Shown here: in pieces, positions 18,484 to 27,539 of the stretch
How the letters are laid out: every line of letters starts with the position of its first letter
How positions within the stretch are numbered: position 1 is the first letter of the stretch
Source of the DNA: Neisseria mucosa
Lineage (GTDB): Bacteria; Pseudomonadota; Gammaproteobacteria; Burkholderiales; Neisseriaceae
Direction of reading: 5' to 3'
Assembly (NCBI RefSeq): GCF_003044445.1
Contig: NZ_POWX01000008.1
Coordinates: 44,093 to 108,092 of the forward strand
Length of the DNA stretch: 64,000 bases
Program-made: the position numbers and the translations under genes
The notes under the pieces: generated by a model
Database searches by the model: none
Told to the model about the DNA's origin: nothing
What the model saw: the letters and a program-made list of their open reading frames with translations, nothing else

Positions 18484-19332
18484 ATGCAACTGAAAACAGC
18501 CCGTAAGAAGATGGCGGATTTATTGGGCGAAAACCGGACTTTGAAAATTGTCTGCCTGTGTTTGGGGATTGTTAGTGTGGGTTTGACCTATAAAGTTGCC
18601 ACCATGCACGAGCGCATTGTCATCCAACCGCCGAACTTGACTAAAAGTGCAGTTGCTGCATTTGACCACGCTTCCGTTGAGTATTTCGAACCGATGGCGA
18701 TTTACATCGTTTCAACCATTTCTTCAGTTGTGCCGGAGTCCGTGGACTTTATTTCAGACAGTATGGAACAGTTTTTTGATCCAGAGGTGTGGGTTTCGTT
18801 AAGACCGCAGTTGTTGGCTGTAAAAAGTAATCCAAAATACAACGGCATCAATGCCATGAGTTATTTTCAACCGACCAACGGCGTGATTTACGAACCTTCC
18901 ACTAAAAAATTCTACGTTAGCGGCAAACTTACTTCGTCAGCGTACAGTAAAGGTGCAGTACAGAGTATCGGTTCGGTACAGGCTACTTACGAATTGAAGA
19001 TGTATATGAAAAACGGTCTTCCGCGAGTCAGCTACTTCAAAGCCTATGTAGGTGAGCCGATGACCGAAGAATGGGTGCGCTCCCATAAAGACCAGGCTGA
19101 AAAACGTCAGGAGCGGATGAAACAGGTTGTTCCCGATGCCCGTGAAAGTGAAATACAACGGGATCCAACAATACAGGCTACCGAGTTGGAGCAAGCGGTT
19201 CAGAGCGCCCCAGTCACGCAACCGGTATCGGAAGTTCCGACAGAAACAACCAACCCAGTCGGATTGCAGCCTTCGGGTACCAGTATTGACGGTGTAGAGC
19301 CGCCAGTCGGCAAAGAGGACATTTTACCGTGA
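18484..19332 (+). CDS. traE: T4SS protein TraE
   Basis: Bitopic inner-membrane protein equivalent to VirB8, part of the core assembly. 282 residues: cytoplasmic N-terminus, one TM (~21-38), a periplasmic VirB8-like domain (to ~215) and a Pro/Glu/Thr-rich tail of ~65 residues. F TraE is about 188 residues, so the tail is an addition. Start ATG at 18484 follows GAGGATTGAT and traL by 1 nt. Confidence 0.85.
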   Translation: MQLKTARKKMADLLGENRTLKIVCLCLGIVSVGLTYKVATMHERIVIQPPNLTKSAVAAFDHASVEYFEPMAIYIVSTISSVVPESVDFISDSMEQFFDPEVWVSLRPQLLAVKSNPKYNGINAMSYFQPTNGVIYEPSTKKFYVSGKLTSSAYSKGAVQSIGSVQATYELKMYMKNGLPRVSYFKAYVGEPMTEEWVRSHKDQAEKRQERMKQVVPDARESEIQRDPTIQATELEQAVQSAPVTQPVSEVPTETTNPVGLQPSGTSIDGVEPPVGKEDILP

Positions 19333-19340
19333 GGAAGACC

Positions 19341-20288
19341 ATGAAAAATTACCGTTTGTTGAGTTTGGCCGTCTTAACGGCATTGACAGGCTGTGTATCG
19401 GCACCACAATCACAACCCGAACCCAAAGAGGAGGTTTACCGGCCGGTAGAAGAAGTTTGGCCGGATGTGGTGGCCAAACCTGCTAAGAAAACGACAGTTA
19501 AAGGCAGCAAAGCTATAACTACTAAAAATGCCAATCTGCCCAATAAAAGCAGCTATGCGCAACGCCGTGTTGTTCAGATTAAAACACCTGTCAGCGGCGG
19601 TTATCAGGACAATATCCAAGAAGGCATGGTGCGTGGAGTACACAATATTACTTCACTTTACGGCGAAAACCATACTGTGCCGATTGCCTTGAATTATCCG
19701 TCCATTATTATGACGCCGTTTGCCAATCCCAAAATGGTGGGTAACAAAAAACTGTATGACGCAGAAATCCATGGTCCGAATTTCATTCTCAAACCAAATA
19801 CGGCACAGAAATTCATGGTCATGGTATACGACGAGGGTAATCCGACGCTGCCTGTGTCTCTGACTTTATCGCCGCAAGCCAAATTAAATTCACAGACCAT
19901 CAGTCTGGCGACGGGCGGGCTTTCTCCCTTGGAAAAAAGCGGTACCCGTGTCGGTAAGCAGGGCGAGTTTACCCAAATGCTGTCGGCTGTATTACAGGAT
20001 ATTGTCAAAGGGGTTGTACCGACCGGTTATACCGTCCGTCCTCTGAGTGAAAAAATGCGCATGGCCAACGGTATGGCTTCGGTACCGGTTGAACGGTACA
20101 GCAGCAGCCAGTTTGACGTATATCGCTACCGCCTGACCAATACGACCGATACGCCTCAAGTGCTGGCTGAAGAAATGTTCGGCGCCAACAAACGTGTGAT
20201 GGCCGTAGCTTTCTACCCTAAAGTCAGCGTTTATCCGGGCGAAACCACAGATGTGCTGATCATGGTATCAAAACTGGGAGCGAAATAA
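19341..20288 (+). CDS. traK: T4SS protein TraK, with lipobox
   Basis: Secretin-like outer core protein (VirB9 equivalent), 315 residues. The C-terminal β-rich part (from ~190) resembles TraK: RPLSEKMRMANG, YRLTNTTDTPQVLAEEMF and a final VSVYPGETTDVLIM. The N-terminus carries a signal peptide with LTALTGC, a good lipobox (Cys ~18), and a Pro/Lys-rich spacer. F TraK is not a lipoprotein, so this one may be self-anchored in the outer membrane. ATG 19341 is preceded by GAGGAAGACC; the GTG at 19329 is an alternative. Confidence 0.85.
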   Translation: MKNYRLLSLAVLTALTGCVSAPQSQPEPKEEVYRPVEEVWPDVVAKPAKKTTVKGSKAITTKNANLPNKSSYAQRRVVQIKTPVSGGYQDNIQEGMVRGVHNITSLYGENHTVPIALNYPSIIMTPFANPKMVGNKKLYDAEIHGPNFILKPNTAQKFMVMVYDEGNPTLPVSLTLSPQAKLNSQTISLATGGLSPLEKSGTRVGKQGEFTQMLSAVLQDIVKGVVPTGYTVRPLSEKMRMANGMASVPVERYSSSQFDVYRYRLTNTTDTPQVLAEEMFGANKRVMAVAFYPKVSVYPGETTDVLIMVSKLGAK

Positions 20289-21517
20289 TGAGCCTCAAAA
20301 GCAAATGGTCGAACATGACCGGCAAACAGAAACAGATCGCCGTACTTGGTAGCGTCGGCGGTCTCGGTCTGTTGATTCTGATTACCGCCGCCATGCGGGA
20401 TTACAGCAACGGGATGCTGCGTAAGCCAGAGAAGAATACTGAAACCCAAGTTTTAACTCCTGCAACACGGAATATGAACGAAGAGAAAATGGCGGCAGAA
20501 ATTCAAGCACTGCGACAGCAGATGGAAGCCGACCGGCGCGAACGTATGACGCAGCAGCCAGGACAAGGGGTGCAGGAAAAGGGTTTAAGTGAAGACGAGG
20601 TAAACCGCAAGATTGCTGACGCATTGCAGGCAGCAGAAGCCGCTAAAGGTGCTTCCGAGCGTGACACGGTCAATCCCGGCGCTCCGCTTGCCGATGGCAA
20701 CGGAGATGGCAGCAAAGTCACTTTACCGTCTGAAACCGTACCGACGGAAGAAGAGCAGGGTGATGAATCAAAATCTGCCTTCCAAAGTACCGGTGGCGTT
20801 AAAAAAACTGCGACAGGGACATCCAAGAAGGCTGCTGATGCAGATGATGAAAGTAAAACCTACCTGCCCCCAGGTGCTACCTTGTCGATAGCGCTTCTGT
20901 CCGGTGTCAACGCACCGACCAATACCAACAATGACAGCAAAGATCCGTTGCCAGTGTTGATGCAGGTTAGGGGAACGGCCATTCTGCCTAACGGCTACCG
21001 TTCCGATTTATCCAACTGTTTCGTACTAGCCTCAACTTTTGGGCAATACATGGATTCCCGCGCCATGATGCGCACAAAAACCATTTCCTGTATCCGCAAT
21101 GATGGGAAAGCGGTCGAAGCAAACATCCAAGGGACAGTATTTGGAGAAGATGGGAAGCCGGGCTTCCAAGGCCGTTTGGTTTCCAAAACCGGCAAAGTGA
21201 TTTCACAACTGCTCAAAGTCGGCGCGATGGAAACCATGGCCAATATTGCCACCGGGGTCGCCAACGGCATCAATATCAATACCGGTAGTTCGAGAAGTAC
21301 CTCTACTAGTACGCAAATCAACTTAGGCGGAGTCAGCGGACAGGCAGCCGGTAAAGCGGCCAGCAAAACTTTTGACCGTATCGCCGATATTTACAGCAGT
21401 TATGGCACGCAAGCCATTCCGGTGGTTGAGGTCGAGCCGTTGCGCACAGGGGAAATCATTCTGACTCAAGGGGTATTTTTACACATCGTTCATGACACAA
21501 AGAAAGGCCGCAAATGA
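20288..21517 (+). CDS. traB: T4SS protein TraB
   Basis: Inner-membrane to outer-membrane spanning channel protein equivalent to VirB10 (409 residues). TM at ~19-36, a coiled-coil (~55-115, EEKMAAEIQALRQQMEADRR), a low-complexity linker, then the TrbI/VirB10 β-barrel domain (~195-405) with LPPGATLSIALLSGVNAPT, a conserved Cys pair and LTQGVFL at the end. Overlaps traK by 1 nt (TAATG) and traV by 4 nt. Confidence 0.92.
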   Translation: MSLKSKWSNMTGKQKQIAVLGSVGGLGLLILITAAMRDYSNGMLRKPEKNTETQVLTPATRNMNEEKMAAEIQALRQQMEADRRERMTQQPGQGVQEKGLSEDEVNRKIADALQAAEAAKGASERDTVNPGAPLADGNGDGSKVTLPSETVPTEEEQGDESKSAFQSTGGVKKTATGTSKKAADADDESKTYLPPGATLSIALLSGVNAPTNTNNDSKDPLPVLMQVRGTAILPNGYRSDLSNCFVLASTFGQYMDSRAMMRTKTISCIRNDGKAVEANIQGTVFGEDGKPGFQGRLVSKTGKVISQLLKVGAMETMANIATGVANGININTGSSRSTSTSTQINLGGVSGQAAGKAASKTFDRIADIYSSYGTQAIPVVEVEPLRTGEIILTQGVFLHIVHDTKKGRK

Positions 21518-22149
21518 AATCCTTAATTTTGGGAGCGACAGTATTGCCGGTAATGCTACTTTCAGCTTGCTCCTCAACATTCAACGTCGGCGACAGCAGC
21601 AAACTTTCCTGTCCGCAATCGGTAAAAGGCATGCCTTGCGTTACCGTTCGAGCCGCCTACTATGCGGCGCAAGAATACGATCCTGACGAAGTCATCCAAA
21701 TCGGATTGGTCGATGAAAAAGGCGGCAAAAACAAGAGAACATCAGGAGGCGTAGCTCCCTTTTTACCGGAAAGCGTACCTAATGTAGCAGCTATCGGCGA
21801 ACCAAAACCGTTATTGGAACCTGCCAAAGTCATGCGCGTATGGGTCAATGCCTACGAAGATGAAAGCGGTAATTTGGTTTATCCGAGCCGCGTATTTTCC
21901 GAAGTGACGCCGAGGAAGTGGGATGTCGGTTATTCCGCCTCGCAGGGTTTGCAAAGTTCACGGCGGATTACACCACTGGTCGTAGCCCAGCAGGATGAAG
22001 CGGAAACTGAAAGTGATGTAGACACTGCCCAAGAAGCAGCCGAAGAAACCGCGAAAACAGTACCGTCCGCACGTCAAAACAACCGCCAGCAGGACAATCA
22101 GGCGATTCCCGATTCTTTACCGGCCGGTGTGATTCCGCCGTTGCAGTAA
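21514..22149 (+). CDS. traV: T4SS lipoprotein TraV
   Basis: Outer-membrane lipoprotein of the core complex, VirB7 equivalent (211 residues). Lipobox LLSAC (Cys ~19), a Cys-containing TraV block SKLSCPQSVKGMPCVTVRAAYYA, then a segment MRVWVNAYEDESGNLVYPSRVFSEV typical of TraV and a Gln/Ala-rich tail. The ATGA overlap with traB couples the two. Confidence 0.9.
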   Translation: MKSLILGATVLPVMLLSACSSTFNVGDSSKLSCPQSVKGMPCVTVRAAYYAAQEYDPDEVIQIGLVDEKGGKNKRTSGGVAPFLPESVPNVAAIGEPKPLLEPAKVMRVWVNAYEDESGNLVYPSRVFSEVTPRKWDVGYSASQGLQSSRRITPLVVAQQDEAETESDVDTAQEAAEETAKTVPSARQNNRQQDNQAIPDSLPAGVIPPLQ

Positions 22150-22188
22150 GTTTTTTAACTCATGTTTTTTCACAAAAAGGAAATGAAA

Positions 22189-22515
22189 ATGGCTCAGACG
22201 AATATCGCCAAAAAATTGCAGAAGAAATATTCCAATGCACGCCAAACAACATTAACGGCTTTACTGTTTGCTGCTGTATCTGCACCAGCACATGCCGGTG
22301 GCGACCAAACCTTCCAAGACGGTATCGACTGGCTGCTCAGTATGATGCAAGGCAGTATGGGTGGATTCATCGTTTTAATCGCCATTTTGGTGGCCGCTAT
22401 CGGTATGATGTTCGGTGGATGGAAAGGTTTGTTGGCCGTGGTCGGTATTATTGCCTGCCTCATTGTGATTCCAGCAGGTGTGTTGGCTTTATTTTCAGCC
22501 AGTATCCCCTTATAA
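22189..22515 (+). CDS. traA: TraA-like pilin
   Basis: Prepilin of about 108 residues: a long basic leader with cleavage predicted after PAHA (~36), then a ~72-residue mature part with two hydrophobic segments separated by a short GGWKGL turn, the VirB2/TraA topology. AAAAGG lies 8 nt before ATG 22189, which favours this start over 22183. In GGI the TraA pilin is thought to be processed and circularised by a TraF/TrbI-type peptidase, and an S26-like peptidase gene is present at 55100-55621. Confidence 0.8.
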   Translation: MAQTNIAKKLQKKYSNARQTTLTALLFAAVSAPAHAGGDQTFQDGIDWLLSMMQGSMGGFIVLIAILVAAIGMMFGGWKGLLAVVGIIACLIVIPAGVLALFSASIPL

Positions 22516-22542
22516 CGATAAAAGGGCAGACAGGAGGGCGTG

Positions 22543-24576
22543 ATGAAACTCTTTCTTTGTGAAAAACCTTCCCAGGCAAAAGACATCGGCAAGGTGCTGG
22601 GTGTAACCGGCGGACGTTTCGACGGTTACTTCCAAAAAGGCGATACGGCCGTTACTTGGGCGTTCGGCCACATTTTGAGTCAAGCCATGCCTGCCGCATA
22701 CGGGGAGGAATTCGCCGATTTCGGCAACATCGACGCACTGCCTGTACTACCCGACAACTGGAAAATGGAAGTTCAGACCAAAGCGGCCAAGCAGTTCAAA
22801 GTCATTAAGGGATTGTTGGCCAAAGCCGACGAGGTCGTCATCGCCACCGATGCCGACCGCGAAGGCGAAGTAATCGCACGGGAAATTTTGGATCTGTGCG
22901 GCTATCGCAAAAAAGTCTCCCGTTTCTGGACCAGCGGTTTGGATACTGCCTCAGTCAAAAAAGCCTTGGCTTCCATTATGCCCGGCAAACAGAAGGAAAC
23001 CCTGTATCAGGCAGGTTTGGCACGTTCCCGCGCCGACTGGCTAGTCGGGATGAATCTGAGCCGCGCTTACACCGTGGCGTATTCCGAGGGTTTCGGCAAA
23101 GAACATACGTTGTCCATTGGCCGTATTCAGACCCCGACCTTGAACTTGGTGGTACGCCGCGACCACATTATCGAAAATTTCCAACCCTATCCGTATTACG
23201 TTTTGAGTGCTGTTTTTCAGACGATCTCAAAAGAACAGTTTGCAGCACAATGGCAGATTCCCGATGCGCTGAAAAATTCAGACGGCCTGTGTACCGACAA
23301 AGCATTTGTCGCAAACTTGGCCAAACAGTTGGCCAACGCGACAGGTACTGTCGTTTCCGCCAAGACAGAGCGCAAAAAAACACCGGCTCCGTTGCCGTAC
23401 AGTCTTTCAGCCTTACAAAAAGAAGCCGGTAAAAAGCTGGGTATTTCCGCCTCCAAGGTATTGAAAATCGCCCAAGAGCTATACGAGAAGCACAAAATTA
23501 CCTCTTACCCGCGTACACCGTGCCGTTACCTGCCTCAGTCGCAACAAAGCGAAGTGGCCGAGGTGTTTGCGGCCATGGCCGCTATCGACGGCAGCCTGAC
23601 ATCGGTGTTGGCCAAAGCCGACCCGAACAGCTCGTCGCGGGTATGGAACGACGGTCAGGTCAATAAGCATTCGCACCATGCAATCATCCCGACCAAGACC
23701 GCATATTTCAGTTTGTCGCAACTGGATAAAAACGAGCGTGAAATCTATCTGATGATACGCAACCGCTACATCGCCCAGTTTTATCCCGACTACGAATACG
23801 ACGCGACCGTCATCTTGGTAGAAAGCTGCGGCCAACAATTCAAAGCCACCGGCCAAACCCCTAAAGTTCAGGGCTGGAAAACATGGTTGGGTAAAACCGA
23901 CGAAGACGGCGGCGATGATAACGACAGTACCGTATTGCCGGCCATTTCAGACGGCCAACAACTGACCGTAACCAGCAGCAACCCTGAAACCAAGAAAACC
24001 GCACCGCCGCCGCGCTTTACCGAGGCGACGCTGCTGGATGAAATGCAAACGCTGTCCGACTTCCTCAAAACTGTGGAGGATGAACAGATTAAAAAAATCC
24101 TCCGCAGTACCGAAGGATTGGGAACTGAAGCTACTCGTGCCAACATCATCGACCGGTTGTTTGAGATGAACTACATCGAGAAGCAGAAAGGCAAAATTGT
24201 TTCCACCGAAAAAGGCCGCAAAATGATTGCCCAAATACCGGCAATGGTGGCCGATCCCGTTACTACCGCCAAGTGGGAGCTGGCTCTGGCCGGCATAGAA
24301 TCGGGCAAGTTGACCATGGAGGATTTTATGGCTTATCAGGAAGACTTGATCCGACAGCTAGTCGATCAGGCCAAAGCCGATGCCGCCAAACGGCTGAGAG
24401 TGGCAAAACCGGCGACTTCCGGTAAGCCGAAAAATGTGGCCAAGCATAAAGCCGGCGATGCCTGCCCTGATTGCGGTGGCGTGTTGCAGGAAAGAACACT
24501 GAAGAATGCGCCTGAGAAAAAGTATTTGGGGTGTTCTAAGTACCCCGAATGCAGGCATTTTGAGTGGTTGCAGTGA
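22543..24576 (+). CDS. topB: DNA topoisomerase III
   Basis: Type IA topoisomerase (677 residues) found on many ICEs and on GGI, probably used in replication or resolution of the element. The Toprim start FLCEKPSQAKDIGKVLG and TDADREGE (~102), the catalytic tyrosine in ITSYPRT (~320), HHAIIPT, and a C-terminal zinc-finger CPDCGG...CSKYPEC (~643-672) are all visible. It follows the pilin gene by 27 nt with AGGAGG upstream of the ATG. Confidence 0.95.
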   Translation: MKLFLCEKPSQAKDIGKVLGVTGGRFDGYFQKGDTAVTWAFGHILSQAMPAAYGEEFADFGNIDALPVLPDNWKMEVQTKAAKQFKVIKGLLAKADEVVIATDADREGEVIAREILDLCGYRKKVSRFWTSGLDTASVKKALASIMPGKQKETLYQAGLARSRADWLVGMNLSRAYTVAYSEGFGKEHTLSIGRIQTPTLNLVVRRDHIIENFQPYPYYVLSAVFQTISKEQFAAQWQIPDALKNSDGLCTDKAFVANLAKQLANATGTVVSAKTERKKTPAPLPYSLSALQKEAGKKLGISASKVLKIAQELYEKHKITSYPRTPCRYLPQSQQSEVAEVFAAMAAIDGSLTSVLAKADPNSSSRVWNDGQVNKHSHHAIIPTKTAYFSLSQLDKNEREIYLMIRNRYIAQFYPDYEYDATVILVESCGQQFKATGQTPKVQGWKTWLGKTDEDGGDDNDSTVLPAISDGQQLTVTSSNPETKKTAPPPRFTEATLLDEMQTLSDFLKTVEDEQIKKILRSTEGLGTEATRANIIDRLFEMNYIEKQKGKIVSTEKGRKMIAQIPAMVADPVTTAKWELALAGIESGKLTMEDFMAYQEDLIRQLVDQAKADAAKRLRVAKPATSGKPKNVAKHKAGDACPDCGGVLQERTLKNAPEKKYLGCSKYPECRHFEWLQ

Positions 24577-24681
24577 GATGTGTAAGTTGAACAACCTTAA
24601 CTTTAAGTTGTCATACAGCAGTCTGCTTTTTTTACTGATGCAGCATACCTATTTCAACATTCAAACAAGAAGGAATTTCAG

Positions 24682-25080
24682 ATGAAAAAGATGTTAATCC
24701 CCACCTTGGCCGTTTGCTTGTTGGCCGCATGTTCCACCAATCCTGACGGTAGCATCAACTGGGCCGATAATCCGATTGAGCGTGCCGCGCAGAAAATCAA
24801 TGCCGGTATTTCTGGTACCAATGCCGCACTGGATTCTGTTGCGAATGCAGGTTCCAAAACATCAAAGAAGAAATCCAACGACCCGTTAGATGAGACTGTT
24901 TACTCTGACAGTAAGCTGACTTACCGTGCTTTGTTGGATTTGGGTTATATCCGTAAGAATCCAGATTATCCTAAACATGCTACCGAACCTTATGTCTTTA
25001 CTTCGCTTAACTGCAGCAGAGGAGGCAGCCAAAACAGAATGTGTTTGCGCAATACACGCATGATTGCCCCTCGTCCATGA
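24682..25080 (+). CDS. small lipoprotein
   Basis: A 132-residue lipoprotein with lipobox LLAAC (Cys ~16) and Ser/Asn after it, which favours outer-membrane sorting. The mature part has an Ala-rich helix, a Lys-rich linker and a two-Cys C-terminus (TSLNCSRGGSQNRMCLR). No family recognised. AAGAAGGAATTTCAG precedes the start. It begins ~105 nt after topB and may continue the operon. Confidence 0.75.
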   Translation: MKKMLIPTLAVCLLAACSTNPDGSINWADNPIERAAQKINAGISGTNAALDSVANAGSKTSKKKSNDPLDETVYSDSKLTYRALLDLGYIRKNPDYPKHATEPYVFTSLNCSRGGSQNRMCLRNTRMIAPRP

Positions 25081-25103
25081 ATTTTTGATTTTGGAGCAGC
25101 AGT

Positions 25104-25679
25104 ATGAACAGAAGGGACTTTTTGACTAAAGCCCTCCAGTCGGTCACGGCAGTTTATGCAGTCGGAGCCGCCGGGCTTCTTTTTCCTGATGAGGCATTTG
25201 CTTTGTCAGATGATAACGGATTTTGGCAGCGTGACCGTCTGATTCACTTCAGACGTGCCGACACTGGCGAAAAGGGCGTTATCCAACATTATTCCAGGCA
25301 GTACGGTTATCTGAAAGAGGGATACCGTAAAGCCTGCTGGCATCTGCGGGATGCTAAAGACAATAATTCCGTTGCACAAATGGACGTACAGCTTCTGAAT
25401 CTTCTGTATGCGATACAGGAGTGGGCACGTATGGCCGGTAAGTCCGACCCTCTGATTACTATCAATAGCGCCTACCGTACCCGGCGTAGAAATGCACGAA
25501 TTGAAGGTGCGGCACTAAACTCTCTTCATGTTCAGGGGAAAGCTGTAGATATTACTGTGCGCGGAATTGAAAACTGGCAGGTTGCTGAAATGGCCAAACA
25601 TTTTAATGGCGGCGGAGTAGGGCATTACAATACCTTTACCCACGTTGATACAGGCCGTCTGCGTGAATGGAGGGGGTAG
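25104..25679 (+). CDS. YcbK/DUF882-type M15 peptidase
   Basis: Putative zinc murein peptidase of the VanY/YcbK group (191 residues). An RR-containing export signal (MNRRDFLTKAL, hydrophobic core, FALS) suggests Tat or Sec export. The catalytic region reads INSAYRTRRRNARIEGA, SLHVQGKAVDI (His and Asp ligands ~139-146) and THVDTGRLREW (His ~182). It probably opens peptidoglycan for the secretion channel. It follows the lipoprotein gene by 23 nt. Confidence 0.88.
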   Translation: MNRRDFLTKALQSVTAVYAVGAAGLLFPDEAFALSDDNGFWQRDRLIHFRRADTGEKGVIQHYSRQYGYLKEGYRKACWHLRDAKDNNSVAQMDVQLLNLLYAIQEWARMAGKSDPLITINSAYRTRRRNARIEGAALNSLHVQGKAVDITVRGIENWQVAEMAKHFNGGGVGHYNTFTHVDTGRLREWRG

Positions 25680-25685
25680 TCTGGT

Positions 25686-26642
25686 ATGGAATCCGTAACC
25701 GATTTCACACAGCAGGAATATATCCCTGCCAATATGGTTTCAGCGGTAGAGTGGTTGAGCAGCCTGAAGGTCGATCTGGATCAGTATTGCCGTTACGACT
25801 TAGGCCTGGATTTTGTAGGTGACAGCTTACATGCCAATTTAAATTGTGCTATGTGGCCGCATACGTTTTTATCTAGAATAGTACCGTTTTTGTCCCTCTC
25901 TCGTGAAAAAAGCCCAACATATCCGGCATATGTTTCTCCCTCTCGTGTTATCAGTACGAGCATAAACGGTTATCCTGATGATGTACCGGAGGATGAAGTA
26001 GAGCAGCGCATTCAGAAATACTCAACCTGTTTTAGTCATGATAATGCAAGCAGTTACATGTATTTCAAACCATTAGGTTTCATTGTTGCTCATGAAGGCA
26101 AGCGCAGAGTAGCGTTTATGCGCAAGCACCAACAACCCAAGCTAGCGGTCAATATCAGCGAATACAACTATCCCGATCCAGAACAGATTCAACTGGTTTT
26201 CCGGGAAACCGCTCATGAAACACAATATTGGGCTGTATTGGATGGCAAGATCGTACAAAAGGTCATGTTTCCTCGCTTAACAGACCGTATTATGAGAAAT
26301 TACGGCGTCCGAACGGTTGGGTGGCGTGATATTTTCCAAGTATACGGTTATGATTTCATCGGCAATAAGACTGGAGAGGTATATGAAATGCCTTGGTCAC
26401 TCGGTGTAGGTGGTTTTTATGAGTCTGCAAAATCCCTTTGGACAGGATTATCTAGTGATGAATTATTTTTTCTGTTGCTGGAACAGTCATTTGAGGAAAA
26501 AGACAACTCCGGGAATCCTAAAAGTATTGTTGAGTTGGAAAAGGTATTTGAAAAGGCTAAAAAAATTGCCGCACACCACGATACGCAGTTGAACAAGTCC
26601 CGTTGGGGCGCGCTGAAAGACGCGCTGTTAGGAAGTTACTGA
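25686..26642 (+). CDS. unknown protein with ParB-like patch
   Basis: A 318-residue soluble protein without signal or TM segment, 6 nt after the peptidase gene and so in its operon. Middle residues FIVAHEGKRRVAFMRKH are reminiscent of the GxHRR element in ParB/Srx-fold nucleases and DNA-binding proteins, and the C-terminus is a Lys-rich helix. I do not recognise a family. A role in DNA handling is only a guess. Confidence 0.7.
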   Translation: MESVTDFTQQEYIPANMVSAVEWLSSLKVDLDQYCRYDLGLDFVGDSLHANLNCAMWPHTFLSRIVPFLSLSREKSPTYPAYVSPSRVISTSINGYPDDVPEDEVEQRIQKYSTCFSHDNASSYMYFKPLGFIVAHEGKRRVAFMRKHQQPKLAVNISEYNYPDPEQIQLVFRETAHETQYWAVLDGKIVQKVMFPRLTDRIMRNYGVRTVGWRDIFQVYGYDFIGNKTGEVYEMPWSLGVGGFYESAKSLWTGLSSDELFFLLLEQSFEEKDNSGNPKSIVELEKVFEKAKKIAAHHDTQLNKSRWGALKDALLGSY

Positions 26643-26670
26643 GTATGGTAAAAATATTAAACTGATTATC

Positions 26671-26699
26671 TTGACAGAGAATTTTAAATCGTTCAATAT
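26671..26699 (+). promoter_or_regulatory. promoter of the accessory operon
   Basis: TTGACA (26671-26676), 17-nt spacer, CAATAT (26694-26699), with an overlapping TATAAA 3 nt downstream. It stands 165 nt before the DUF3577 gene, giving a long 5' leader with the hairpin elements described below. Confidence 0.55.
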
Positions 26700-26748
26700 A
26701 AAAATGTTTCATGTGTTTTGTACTTTCACTAAAAAAGTACGGTATGTC

Positions 26749-26790
26749 GCCATTCACGCATACACCCGTCTATTCGGGCATGGCTTTTTA
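26749..26790 (+). ncRNA. GCCNTT hairpin element, copy 1
   Basis: GCCAT...ATGGC encloses CCCGtctattCGGG and is followed by TTTTT. Other copies have GCCGT...ACGGC, so the outer stem covaries. See the finding on this element. Confidence 0.6.
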
Positions 26791-26793
26791 TCT

Positions 26794-26862
26794 AACCCTC
26801 TTGGGGATACACATCCCCAAAGGGCATGGCGTATCCCCTTAATTTATTTATGGAGATACATC
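26794..26862 (+). promoter_or_regulatory. switch-type leader L1
   Basis: AACCCTCTTGGGG start, hairpin GGGGATAC/GTATCCCC, then T-rich DNA and GGAGATACATC before the ATG. The 3' arm GCGTATCCCC can also pair with the SD segment GGAGATAC (8 of 9 positions). Confidence 0.7.
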
Positions 26863-27366
26863 ATGCAAACCAGCAAAACTGAAAAAACTTTCTTCAACCT
26901 GACCTGCGAAGGTGTCGGATATATGAACCGCCCCCGCTGGGTTGAAAGTAAGAAAAGTAAGTATATTGCCTGTACCATTCAGGCACTTCGTGGCGACGAA
27001 GAAGACAAGACCCGCTTTGACGTTCGCGTCGTTGGTGGACAAGCACAGAAGGTTTTTGAAGATTTATTGGAAGCCTATCCTGATTTGCTGTCCGATGACT
27101 ACAAAAAACGTCCAACCGTTACCATCGGTTTCCGTGTCGGCGATATTTACGCAAAAACGTATGAAGCCAACGACCGGAAGACAGGAGAAAAAATCCTGAC
27201 TCCGACTATTGACGGCCGTCTGATCAGAATCAAATATCTGAAAGTACGGGGCGAAGTGTTCTATCGTGATGAATCTAATGTCAATCAGGCAGTGGATTCT
27301 GCTGCTTCCGATAATGCTGTTCCCGAACAGTTTCATCAGGACAATTATGGTTCGCACCGCGAATAA
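26863..27366 (+). CDS. DUF3577 (STY4534-type ICE protein)
   Basis: A 167-residue protein resembling the DUF3577 family, annotated on many ICEs as an STY4534-family replication-related protein. Family-like text includes NLTCEGVGYMNRPRWVESKKSKYIACTI (in part), FDVRVVG and VTIGFRVGDIY. Its fold is probably SSB-like (my inference from the β-rich pattern). The start at 26863 is fixed by the GGAG segment of leader L1; a longer reading from 26671 would translate the leader. First gene of the accessory block. Confidence 0.85.
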   Translation: MQTSKTEKTFFNLTCEGVGYMNRPRWVESKKSKYIACTIQALRGDEEDKTRFDVRVVGGQAQKVFEDLLEAYPDLLSDDYKKRPTVTIGFRVGDIYAKTYEANDRKTGEKILTPTIDGRLIRIKYLKVRGEVFYRDESNVNQAVDSAASDNAVPEQFHQDNYGSHRE

Positions 27367-27368
27367 CC

Positions 27369-27420
27369 GACAGTAATTACTGTCTTTGAAGCGAAAGTCT
27401 TAGGACTTTCGCTTTGCTAT
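27369..27420 (+). terminator. two hairpins after DUF3577
   Basis: GACAGTaattACTGTC (27369-27384), a recurrent small hairpin of this region, then GCGAAAGTC/GACTTTCGC followed by TTTGCTATTTT (about 27389-27424), an intrinsic terminator. Confidence 0.65.
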
Positions 27421-27423
27421 TTT

Positions 27424-27499
27424 CCCGCCGGGATAAACACTATCCCGTAGGGGCTTGTGTTTATCCCGGCTTTTTTAATTCATTTTACGGAGGATAAAC
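27424..27499 (+). promoter_or_regulatory. switch-type leader L2
   Basis: CCGGGATAAACAC pairs with GTGTTTATCCCGG (13 bp) followed by TTTTTT; TGTTTATCC can instead pair with GGATAAACA, which is the SD plus start region (9 bp). It is the longest alternative pairing of the series apart from L10. Confidence 0.75.
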
Positions 27500-27538
27500 A
27501 TGAGAAGATTATTTAAACGCGCAAAAAACATTCTGTAA
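27500..27538 (+). CDS. 12-residue ORF behind leader L2
   Basis: ATG follows CGGAGG at good distance and opens the peptide MRRLFKRAKNIL, then TAA. The full leader, SD and start are kept as for the large genes, followed by a terminator hairpin, so the tiny peptide may be genuinely made. It is strongly cationic and amphipathic. It may instead be the remnant of a longer gene. Confidence 0.45.
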   Translation: MRRLFKRAKNIL

Positions 27539-27539
27539 A

